Below are positions 11,063 to 20,230 of a stretch of DNA of 64,000 nucleotides, in pieces. The DNA comes from Echinarachnius parma (Eukaryota > Echinodermata > Echinoidea > Clypeasteroida > Echinarachniidae). A program made the translations under genes and the position numbers. The DNA lies in contig JBAMJV010011236.1 of the NCBI GenBank assembly GCA_037951105.1, forward strand, positions 1 through 64,000, written 5' to 3'. The notes beneath the pieces are model-generated. The model made no database searches. It was not told the DNA's origin and saw nothing but the letters and a program-made list of their open reading frames with translations. Each line of letters begins with the position of its first letter. The first letter of the stretch is position 1.

Positions 11063-11258
11063 ATATTATTATTTTTGGTTGCTAACTTCAATGTGCTTAC
11101 GTTCAGCCACCAAATCTAACCATAGCCACTAAATCTAGCCATAAACACCAAATCTAACATAATTATAGCCACATCATTTAGGGGTAGCCTAGGGTTAGGG
11201 TAAGTCTTGGTCGCAGCCGCATTTTTGAAAATTGAAGTTAGCAACCAAAAATAATATA
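11063..11258. mobile_element. TIR element (MITE, 196 bp)
   Basis: TTATTTTTGGTTGCTAACTT at the left and AAGTTAGCAACCAAAAATAA at the right are perfect inverted repeats. The interior has four imperfect copies of a CACCAAATCTAACCATAGC-type unit. No coding capacity. Confidence 0.75.
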
Positions 11259-12186
11259 TCGGCACTTTAGTCTGCTCGGACTATTCCCGCGCCCGGACTA
11301 GATCCGCTCCTACACCAGCCCTTCATGTACTTACAACACACCAAGAAACTCCTACGACATCGCTAACATGATGTGACAACATCGCATCGTAGTTGCAAGA
11401 CACCGTCAAGACCTCACTCAGCATTACCTGACAAGTTGTCACTTTAAAGAATCACCAGTACGCGTCATCACGTGGGGAAGCGCCATTTTGTTAATTTCCT
11501 GTTGGGGCCAAAATGCAGCATTGGGAACGTGCCAGAAACCATTATCAACACTGTTGACATAGTCTAAAAGAGGGCCTTTTTGGTAAAATCTTAACCATGA
11601 CATCGTGAATTGCGGAAATATAAGGAAACTTCCATGCGCGCCGCTGAGATTGGGCCAAAATGTCGCAGCTTGTTCCGCCCGTCTTCGCCGGGTTGAGTAC
11701 CCGGCCGTGGCTACCCGCTCAACTGCGTGGGGTCCGCGGCGCACGTGGTGAACATGTACGGTTGAATCGAATATGTTATGTTGTTTTCATTTCGAACATT
11801 CTATTGTTCAAATGGTCAATTTCAAAGTAGTTTTTGTGCAATAAATGTCTTTCACCATACAATAATGGACAACGAATATGAATATCGTTGCAGGATTGAA
11901 GGGGATGGAAGTCTACCTGTTGTTGTTGCTCTACTGATCACGCTGATATCATAATTATATTTTATTATTATATTTTATCATAAAGTATAGGCTTTTAATA
12001 AAATATCATATTTCCTGCGTGTTTTTCTAAACCTGAAAAGCAATTAAAACAATTTACTTCTAATGGGAAATAAGATGAAGAAGGCACTTTCAATAAAAAT
12101 CTTAATTTTGGGAGGAAAAAACTCAATTAAACATTGAACTTTAAAAATGAGGAAACGGTTTGGAAATCCAAAAAAACATGACACTG
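11259..12186. other. Gene-free stretch with a GC-rich island
   Basis: Most of it is AT-rich and unremarkable. Positions about 11440-11750 are clearly richer in G+C and CpG (for example GCCGGGTTGAGTACCCGGCC, a stem-loop). The minus-strand 101-codon frame here shows no domain. It may be an old repeat or a regulatory CpG patch. Confidence 0.4.
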
Positions 12187-12340
12187 CCCGAATGTAACGT
12201 GATTTTGCCCGAATATGATATGATTTTGCCTGAATATGACATGATTTTGCCCGAATGTGACATGAATTTGCCCGAATATAACATGATTTGCCCGAATATG
12301 ACATGATTTGCCCGAGTTTCAGCTGCGTTTTGCCCGAATA
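12187..12340. repeat. Minisatellite, 21-bp unit, ~7 copies
   Basis: Tandem units of GATTTTGCCCGAATATGACAT type, with two units shortened by one base. In the minus-strand frames the repeat reads as a 7-residue SYSGKIM-like repeat, which follows from the multiple-of-three length and is not evidence of a protein. Confidence 0.85.
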
Positions 12341-12398
12341 TGGCCGTTGCTTTTGTGGGCACGCTTTATGTATTTCTTTATTAATGAAGAGCTTTGAA

Positions 12399-12620
12399 CC
12401 AAAAGGCGCTAAATCCACTTTTTCAACTTCCGAGGAAAACAGGTTTCTTTGTCCCACTTTGTACACATGCCTATGGGAATATGAAAATTGAATTTTCTAT
12501 ATTTTGATTTTGAGTGAGTTATTTGTTGTAAAATGTGGATTCCTAGATAGCTACGTAGCTTATACATGTAGATATATCGGTACCTCAATTTTTATGGAAA
12601 GTGGATTTAGCGCCTTTTGG
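12399..12620. mobile_element. TIR element (222 bp)
   Basis: CCAAAAGGCGCTAAATCC at 12399 continues to a perfect 23-bp match with the inverted sequence ending GGATTTAGCGCCTTTTGG at 12620. The spacer is AT-rich and non-coding. No clear target duplication. Confidence 0.6.
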
Positions 12621-13284
12621 AAGTGAGATCTTTTTCTGCCGATTTCCCCCGATTCTTCTTTTTAAACAGTATTATTGTTGTTAAATTAGTGGAGGCACAG
12701 CCGCCTTGCCCTCCGCAGCTACGCCGGTGTACATTATGACCGAGTGCCCGGTCACCTTTAATTAATTTAAGTCAAGCATGATTGTATTTTGCGGTTGTTG
12801 GCAAAATTCAAGGAATGCTGATGTCTGAGGAAACCCTTTTGCGGTACTTAAATATGTGACATCAATTTAATTTATAACGATCCCTCATTGAAGGGAGCCC
12901 GTTAAATAAATTATGCGAAATCAACGAACAATGCATTATGTCATAGTTGTACTGCTTGGTTCTTGATGATAAAAGCCCATAAAGCAAGTTGTTCCTTTAA
13001 TAATACGAATGCCTGAGATAAACATAATGCAATTCTTAATACAATTTGATAAAATAATAATTGTTCAATAGAGATTCAGAGAATCAGTTTAACCACCACT
13101 TCGGTATATCTTACGAATACATAATGTGTACGCGGAAGTTACTATTTGTGCAATCGCGCATACAATTCAACACGGCGACTGAGACTACAGTGACTTTATT
13201 TCGGGGTATATGTCAACCGTTTCCATGGTTTCTGAACGGATATTGATATAAACATACGCTGATTTGTTCTGACAATTACGTGCT
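12621..13284. other. Gene-free stretch, nothing recognised
   Basis: No gene or identifiable repeat. Short open frames without family signatures. Confidence 0.4.
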
Positions 13285-13434
13285 TTTGCACTTTTGACAT
13301 TTACTGTATGGTAGATTTCCTCTACACTGCAGACAGATGTTATGTAGCGCCGTCCGTGTTCGGTAATGGGCCCAGGTGGGGTTCGAACCTCAAACATTAA
13401 TTAGACAGACGCTCTATTTCTGAGCCACCCGTCC
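13285..13434 (-). repeat. tRNA-derived SINE candidate
   Basis: On the minus strand, starting near 13434, the sequence GACGGGTGGCTCAGAAATAG resembles a polymerase III A box, and 40 bases later GAGGTTCGAACCCCACC gives a near-perfect B box. The anticodon arm does not fold properly, so it is not a functional tRNA. A tRNA-unrelated stretch follows (CGAACACGGACGGCG, then CAGTGTAGAGG) down to about 13285. This head-plus-body layout is that of a SINE; it needs other genomic copies to confirm. Confidence 0.45.
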
Positions 13435-14245
13435 CAATTTAAGGAGGAGATTAATGCCAAAAACACATCAGTAATGTTTGTTAAGTATTCGATAATGATC
13501 ACGTAATTAAGTTGTCTATATAATTATGAATAAATGAATTAATCAAACATGGCAAATGTGTTTTACAAAACAAAATATAACATAATTTTGGTACATATTA
13601 AACAAGCCATTAATTCAGTTAGAAAATAATAAAGAGTGCTTAACGAGTCTAGCCCTTTAAAATATAATTGAATGTAACAGTAAACATTCCTGATTATAAT
13701 GTAACACATATCCTTCTCTCAATTTTAATTCAAATATATAAAATTTAAAAAATCGAAAAATTTATTGATAATTATATTTACCTATATAATTGTAATCCAA
13801 ATAATACCTTTAGAGTAAGATATTGAACGCTTACCAAAGTTGGTCTTTACGTTGATCGGCTTTAAATACATGAATAAGCATTCTTGGCAACTTACCGACG
13901 CATCAGCCATGACTTCCCAATATGATTGGTATATCGTCGCCTGTTGTTTTCGAAACACTCAGAACTATACGGGATCGTATCGAATTATGGTATAATTCCG
14001 TAGTTAACACAGGTGCAAATATGATCGACCACAAAACACTGTACTTCATAAAAGTCAGGATAAAGTGTTGTTGATGCTGATGATGATATACCACGTTACT
14101 ATAATAAAACGTTACTCTAAATATGTCCCATATTCGAAGTATCGACGTATATAAACACGATCACCTACTCGAAATAACAATCAGCTGTTTACCAACATAA
14201 TGTAAAGTCATTAAATAAAGCTAGAAAGTTCATCTTAATATAAGA
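13435..14245. other. Gene-free AT-rich stretch
   Basis: Strongly AT-rich, with runs of TATAAT/AAATAT. Nothing coding or repetitive was recognised. Confidence 0.4.
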
Positions 14246-14302
14246 GCTAGCTATCTAGCTGGTAGAGCACTGGGGGTCTCTGGTTCGATTCCCGGGAAGC
14301 CT
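14246..14302 (+). repeat. tRNA-like fragment (A and B boxes, no anticodon arm)
   Basis: CTAGCTGGTAGAGCACTGG matches a D-arm/A box and CTGGTTCGATTCCCGGG a T-arm/B box, but only a few bases separate them, so the anticodon arm is missing. It cannot be a working tRNA and is best read as a tRNA pseudogene or SINE head remnant. Confidence 0.55.
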
Positions 14303-15140
14303 TTAATATTTTATTTGCTCATTTTCATTTAAATAAATCATTAATACAAATACAATTGTAAGTGCTCCACAGACATGGCAGATAACACAATTTGTGAGAA
14401 AAAGATGGTTAGAATGTGGTCTCACGTTCTCAACAGTTACCATCTCTGACGGAATAATGATAATTGTTAAAATCGATAGTTTCACGCGGACGTCTAATTT
14501 AATGGAAAACGTGTCAATTCCCAAGCTGTCAGAAATGCAGCGTTTTAAATGAATCGAAGGCCAAATCTATCACCTTCCAGCAGATGGTCTCAAGTGATAT
14601 CTATACAAATTATGACAATACAACCAAGGTCATGGTATTTATTTGAAGTGCATAGTGCGGACTGTAAAGCGAAGCAGCACACACGGACCTCGAATTGAAT
14701 AGATGTCACGTAATACAGTAATTGGTGGATTATATGCCAGTCTGGCAGTCATAACGCGCCCGCTTGTCAACATGCAACTATACGATATTATGCCATATAC
14801 AATACGGTAACTTGTTCCTTCTTTGGGAAATAGGCTCACAAAAGAAAGAACAAGAACAAGACAGTGTACCTCATCGACGTGTAGGTGTTTTGCGCGAAAG
14901 CTTCTTCGTATAGAAAACGCCTTTTAGGTAATCATGCACGCTTATTGGCTAATCACGTGGATACAATGTCGATTAGTGTAGGATTTATATGGCGCCAGTT
15001 TAATCACATTAGTTGAAAAGATGGTGAATTTTTGTTGTTGTTGTCATTTGATAAAAAATATGATAAAATGCATAACACAGTCATAATATATTATTTAAAA
15101 TCATTCACATGAAATGAAACTCAGAGTTATGCAATTACTA
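14303..15140. other. Gene-free stretch, nothing recognised
   Basis: No coding exon, RNA gene or repeat was identified. Confidence 0.4.
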
Positions 15141-15142
15141 TA

Positions 15143-15303
15143 GGGTCCCCTTGCAGAGATACAATCGATTGTAAGTTACACTTGATTGTGAGTCAGCAAC
15201 TTTGCACGTTTCAGCCAATCAGATTCGCGCATTTAGAACACATGATCTGACTTACAATTAATTGTTACTGACAATCGATTGTATCTCTTTCTGCAACGGG
15301 GCC
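15143..15303. mobile_element. MITE with ATCGATTG terminal repeats (161 bp)
   Basis: The left end GGGTCCCCTTGCAGAGATAC, followed by AATCGATTGT, and the right end ACAATCGATTGTATCTC, then CTGCAACGGGGCC, are inverted repeats. The duplicate copy is at 16021-16181. No coding capacity. Confidence 0.75.
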
Positions 15304-15344
15304 AGGGTTATGACACAGCGTATTTGATGTATAGCGTGAAAGGG

Positions 15345-15535
15345 ATAGTTCAGTTTTGGTATAGAGGGCGTTTCAAGAATGATGTTTTGTGAGGTAATGA
15401 TAAACTGAGTGTCAAATCTGAAAGAGCATACAATTTATGATGACAGAATAAACTTCATTTGATCAAAATCGGTTCAGAAACAGCTGAAATACCAATAAAT
15501 ATATCCGATCTGAATAAACCTGGGATCCCACTAAT
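15345..15535. mobile_element. MITE family B, partial copy (repeated at 16223-16413)
   Basis: Begins AAAGGGATAGTTCAGTTTTG, then GTATAGAGGGCG, matching the family B terminus, and continues with the shared core GATCAAAATCGGTTCAG. It is cut off where the LINE reverse transcriptase sequence begins. The second copy belongs to the tandem duplication. Confidence 0.65.
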
Positions 15536-16546
15536 TTCACATTCATCATTACATTTAATTGATCAATATCCCTGTGTTTTAAAAATATACTTGTATCATC
15601 TGCAAACATTAACATTTTTAAAGTAGGTGAGTAGAGTGGCAAATCATTAATTACAAATAAAATGGGTCTTAAAGGGATAGTTGAGTTTTGGTCAAGAGAG
15701 TACAGTTTTGGTCAAACTAAATTTTAGTAACCAAAACCTGCACCATTACATTACAAACTAACAGTTATAACTCCACCATGCTCGAAAGGAATACAACATT
15801 TCAAATGACTAAGTAAAAAGCCTGTTATCATTACAAAAAAAGAGCTGTTAAAACTCAAGGCGGCGCTCTCTAAAAACTCGTTGGTTTCAACCATTTGAAA
15901 TAAAACATTGTGCATGTGATGTTTTGTTGATAGTGATTAGATGGTTACAGTCCGTTATTCCGAAGATTCGTTATTCCGAAGGTTCAGTTATTCCGAAGGT
16001 TCGTTATTCGTTATACTATAGGGTCCCCTTGCAGAGATACAATCGATTGTAAGTTACACTTGATTGTGAGTCAGCAACTTTGCACGTTTCAGCCAATCAG
16101 ATTCGCGCATTTAGAACACATGATCTGACTTACAATTAATTGTTACTGACAATCGATTGTATCTCTTTCTGCAACGGGGCCAGGGTTATGACACAGCGTA
16201 TTTGATGTATAGCGTGAAAGGGATAGTTCAGTTTTGGTATAGAGGGCGTTTCAAGAATGATGTTTTGTGAGGTAATGATAAACTGAGTGTCAAATCTGAA
16301 AGAGCATACAATTTATGATGACAGAATAAACTTCATTTGATCAAAATCGGTTCAGAAACAGCTGAAATACCAATAAATATATCCGATCTGAATAAACCTG
16401 GGATCCCACTAATTTCACATTCATCATTACATTTAATTGATCAATATCCCTGTGTTTTAAAAATATACTTGTATCATCTGCAAACATTAACATTTTTAAA
16501 GTAGGTGAGTAGAGTGGCAAATCATTAATTACAAATAAAATGGGTC

Positions 16547-18707
16547 TTAAAGGGATAGTTGAGTTTTGGTCAAGAGAGTACAGTTTTGGTCAAACTAAAT
16601 TCTAGTAACCAAAACCTGCACCATTACATTACAAACTAACAGTTATAACTCCACCATGCTCGAAAGGAATACAACATTACAAATGACTAAGTAAAAAGCC
16701 TGTTATCATTACAAAAAAAGAGCTGTTAAAACTCAAGGCGGCGCTCTCTAAAAACTCGTTGGTTTCAACCATTTGAAATAAAACATTGTGCATGTGATGT
16801 TTTGTTGATAGTGATTAGATGGTTACAGTCCGTTATTCCGAAGATTCGTTATTCCGAAGGTTCAGTTATTCCGAAGGTTCGTTATTCCGAAGGTTCGTTA
16901 TTCCGAGGGTTCGTTATTCCGAAGGTTCGCTATTCCTAAAACGAAATCGGGTTCGTTATTCCGAAGGTTCGTTTATCCGAGAAAAAAAATCGGGTTCGTT
17001 ATTCCGAAGGTTCGTTATTCCGAAGGTTCATTAGTCCGAAAATAAAATAGGGTTCGTTAATCCGAAAATTAAATCGGGTTTGTTATAATACTATAATTTG
17101 TGTTTTGTTTATTTAATTTACATCCTGCATTAACCCTAATAGGGCCGGGGGGGGGGGGGGGGGCATAATGGCCCCCCCCCCCTCCGCGATTTTTGTTATT
17201 GCTCCAAAACGCTGTAAGATGACGCGCCGCTGCTCCGTGACATTTTTCTTTCGGGTCTTGCGCACATTTTAAAACAAAAATTTCGAAAATCGGACATACC
17301 GTTACAAAGTCACGTGACCTTTTGTCTATGCATGTCAGCCCGAAAATCGCTCAATTTCGTGATTTGTGTACAAAAGATATGGAAATATCAATTTTCGTAA
17401 AATGAGGTTTATCATTGGTTATTCAGTGTTGTTTACATTTACATGTTGTTTTGGGGGTTCAAAATACTTAAATTATAGTTAGAAATAAAATAAACAACAA
17501 AAACAATAAAATACATAAGTTTAAAAAAACAAAGAAATACATAAGAAATTATCAAAACAATACAAAACATAAGGAAGAACCTGGCTCTTCCTAATTTTTT
17601 TGTCGTATTATTATTCCACATGCTCTAAAGAATATATGTAGTGAAAACCAGAGTTTAATTATGAATAATATATGATTTATGGGTAAAAATATGAATTTCA
17701 TGACTTATTTGCATAAATTACCATAAATATGCAAATTAATGAATTTTTCAAATTTAAAAAAAATTACCATTGTATTCTATACACTTCACTTATCATGCGT
17801 GCAAATTTTCACGGCGATCGGCCGCTCTGCGGCCGAGATCTTAGGGGGGGGGGGGGGGGGGGGGGCCATAATGCCCCCCCCCCCCGGCCTGCTGAAGACC
17901 TCAAATAGCCCGGCCCTTTTAGGGTTAAGCATACCCCTCCCCCTTTCCCTCCCTTGGCCAGACCAATCAAACATTTAAGTTCATTTTATCTCTTTATATG
18001 AAATTATAGCATTATAACAAACCCAAATTCATTTTCGGATTAACGAACCCGATTTCATTTTAGGAAAAGCGAACCTTCGGAATAACGGACCGTCGGAATA
18101 ACGAACTTTCGGAATAACGTACCCGATTTTATTTTCGGACTAACAAACCTTCGAAATAACGAACCTGATTTCATATTAGGAATAGCGAACCTTCGGAATA
18201 ACGAACCCTCGGAATAACGAACCTTCGGAATAACGAACCTTCGGAATAATGCAACAAATGTTCAGATTAACGAACCGTATTTCATTTTAGGATTAACGAA
18301 CACTCAGGTATACGAAATTTGCGTGTTCGGAATAACGAACCTTCGGAATAAAGAACCTTCGGAATAACGAACCTTCGGAATAACGAAGCGCACCCGATTA
18401 GATAGGGAGATAATTAACAACTATTTTAAAACCTCTTTTGTAAATTTTTGAAAGGAGGAAGCATTTTTAAAATTATTTTTAACGGCTGTTTCAAAATTAT
18501 CGAATAATTGTGGGGCCCGACAATTATTACAAATGGATATGTTTATGGATATTTCAGCCTTTTCTGAACCGATTTTGATCAAATAAAGTTTGTTCTGTCA
18601 TTAAAATTGTATATGCTCTTTCAAATTTGACACTCAGTTTTTCATTATCTTACAACAAAATTATTTTGTGTAGCGCCCTCTATACCAAAACTCAACTATC
18701 CCTTTAA
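16547..18707. mobile_element. TTAA-type element (family B) with internal foldback insertion
   Basis: Termini AGGGATAGTTGAGTTTTGGT and ACCAAAACTCAACTATCCCT are inverted repeats directly flanked by TTAA at 16547-16550 and 18704-18707. The uninterrupted reverse transcriptase frame contains this TTAA once (codons for S-I-L-R-P), so TTAA is the duplicated target, as for piggyBac-type transposases. The element proper is about 0.6 kb; the remaining 1.6 kb is a foldback element inserted at 16821-18395. No transposase is encoded. Confidence 0.85.
16821..18395. mobile_element. Foldback element with 16-bp minisatellite arms, 8-bp TSD
   Basis: The left arm is a tandem array of GGTTCGTTATTCCGAA-type units (16821-17090), with variants containing AAATCGGGTTCGTT. 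The right arm (about 18010-18390) is the same array inverted. The inner domain also mirrors: a G-run/CATAATGG/C-run block at 17148 and again at 17846, and AGGGTTAA-type sequence near both. GATTAGAT occurs at 16813-16820 and 18396-18403 as an exact 8-bp target duplication, and other family B copies have a single similar octamer there. Long tandem-repeat arms plus 8-bp TSD recall the TU foldback elements described from sea urchin. Confidence 0.85.
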
Positions 18708-19257
18708 AATGGAGCCTTGTTGAACTCCGCAAGTAATTGGTTACATGTCTGAACTAATAGATTTATAACTTACAAATTGATGTATATTTCTTAAATAACT
18801 TTTAATACCATACAAATGTAATTTTTGAAAAAAAATGTCATGATTAATATACTGTCGAAAGCTTTCCTAAGGTCTGAAAATAATCCTAAAAACGTTTCTC
18901 TATGTTCAAATGCATTATTTTACATTCAATAACAAATCAAAAACAGCTAATAAAGTGGAATGCTTCTCTCTAAAACCCAATTACCGAGCGTACAACATAT
19001 AATTTTTCCCCAAAAAATGTAATAATCGTACATTTATACATTTCTATAAAAAAAAAAGGAGAAAAAAATGTCAATAGTGAAATTGGACGATAATTGAAAA
19101 AAAAAAAATTCTTTTGCGCCATTTTTATAAATCGGAATTACTTTAGAAATCTTGCAGAGACTAGGTACAACAGCTCTTTGAAAGCAGAGATTAAAAATAT
19201 TGAACAATGGTATGGTTTACATAAAATATGAACTAATATCTTAATTGCTTGTCGATC

Positions 19258-19722
19258 AAAGCGGCGTATATTTTTTTTACACCACTGTTCGACATGTTCG
19301 CCCAAAACGGGCCAAAAACGCGCTGGTAAGCCAAGACTACAGTCTGCTGTATGCCATATAAATTATATGCAACAAACTCAGCGACCTTGCGATATCGATC
19401 TAGCGAAGACAAGTCCAAGGCCCGTCCAAGGGCGAGGGTGACCATTAATTAGTGGCTGATCTCGATGCTGACTACGACCACGACGATGAGACTAGGAATA
19501 TTGATCTACGCGTAGATACAATGCACTCACAGTCACCATGGTGTGTGAAACTACGATTTTATTGAGAAAATGGCTCGGCGTTTGATGCATAGAAATTGTA
19601 TCGCAGGCGCTAGTTGCATACAGCTAGAGCGCGTGCGCTAGTCTTGGGTTACCAGCGCGTTTTTTGGCCCGTTTTGGGCGAACATGTCGAACAGTGGTGT
19701 AAAAAAAATATACGCAGCCCGG
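19258..19722. mobile_element. TIR element with ~80-bp terminal repeats (465 bp)
   Basis: The left end GCGGCGTATATTTTTTTTAC, then ACCACTGTTCGACATG and CGCCCAAAACGGGCC, is mirrored at the right end (GGCCCGTTTTGGGCGAACAT, then AACAGTGGTGTAAAAAAAAT). It interrupts the minus-strand LINE reverse transcriptase between SPG and the next coding piece. No coding capacity. Confidence 0.8.
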
Positions 19723-19880
19723 TGATGTGCCATTTTTAAAAGATAAAACAACATCACTACTTTCTTTTTGGGTGATAGGTTTTACAAAGAAAGAATCAAG
19801 ATAGGAACCTGCAAGATATGAAGAATATAAGATATCAGTATCATCAATATTCAAAGAGATGTCCTTACCTTTAATAATTC

Positions 19881-20230
19881 ACAAAATATTCATTAAATTT
19901 ACAAGCAACATTTTCTCTATAATTATATCATATATAATACCATTCTCATCCCTAAATTCAATCATCTTTCACACTCAAATTCCTTTTGTTAATCAAATTA
20001 TTTATTACTTTCCAAGTTCCATTATTAATTATGATAATTATAATAATACAAAATATAATAATATCAGTATTATAATTACTTTAATTATTATAAGTACATG
20101 TATTATTATTATTATCATTATCATTATTATTATTATCATAAATATTATGATTATTGTTATTATTATTATTATTGTTATTATTACTAAGTACTATTATCAT
20201 TAATAGTATTATTAATATTAGTTGTAGAAG
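19881..20230. repeat. AT-rich stretch with ATT/TTA microsatellite
   Basis: Positions about 20030-20225 are almost entirely A and T with ATT, ATC and TTA trinucleotides. Isoleucine- and asparagine-rich open frames over it are artefacts. Confidence 0.7.

Larger units (their letters stand above)
15141..16896. repeat. 878-bp direct tandem duplication (two copies)
   Basis: TAGGGTCCCCTTGCAGAG begins at 15141 and again at 16019, and the following 878 bases match almost perfectly; I saw only a couple of substitutions (TTTTAGTAACC versus TTCTAGTAACC, and CATTTCAAA versus CATTACAAA). The unit contains a MITE, a partial family B element, a reverse transcriptase fragment and the left end of the TTAA element with its foldback insert. 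The duplication is therefore younger than all those insertions. An assembly artefact is also possible. Confidence 0.9.
16414..19880 (-). pseudogene. LINE reverse transcriptase split by two nested insertions
   Basis: Three minus-strand pieces assemble into one non-LTR reverse transcriptase. Piece 1 (about 19880-19724): FVKPITQKESSDVVLSF then KNGTSPG. Piece 2 (about 19257-18708): KISKVIPIYKNGAKE, LGFREKHSTLLAVFDLL, FSDLRKAFD (motif A) and CGVQQGSIL. Piece 3 (16546-16414): RPILFVINDLPLYSP and the catalytic MFADDTSIFLK box. A duplicate of piece 3 lies at 15669-15536. Pieces 1 and 2 are separated by a 465-bp TIR element, pieces 2 and 3 by a 2.2-kb TTAA element, and joining across the TTAA keeps the frame exactly. 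Piece 2 also contains frameshifts and a stop. The FADD aspartates are present, but the copy is clearly dead. Confidence 0.85.

Noticed and set aside
11180-11210. Telomere-like GGGTTAGGG
   Set aside because: Only about one and a half units, lying inside a TIR element; no array.
11439-11744. 101-codon minus-strand frame in a GC-rich patch, considered as a host exon
   Set aside because: No domain, no convincing splice sites at the ends, and the codon pattern is not clearly protein-like.
16819-17034. Repeat protein with SEGSLFRRFVIP units
   Set aside because: It is the 16-bp foldback minisatellite, whose frames shift regularly; no gene context.
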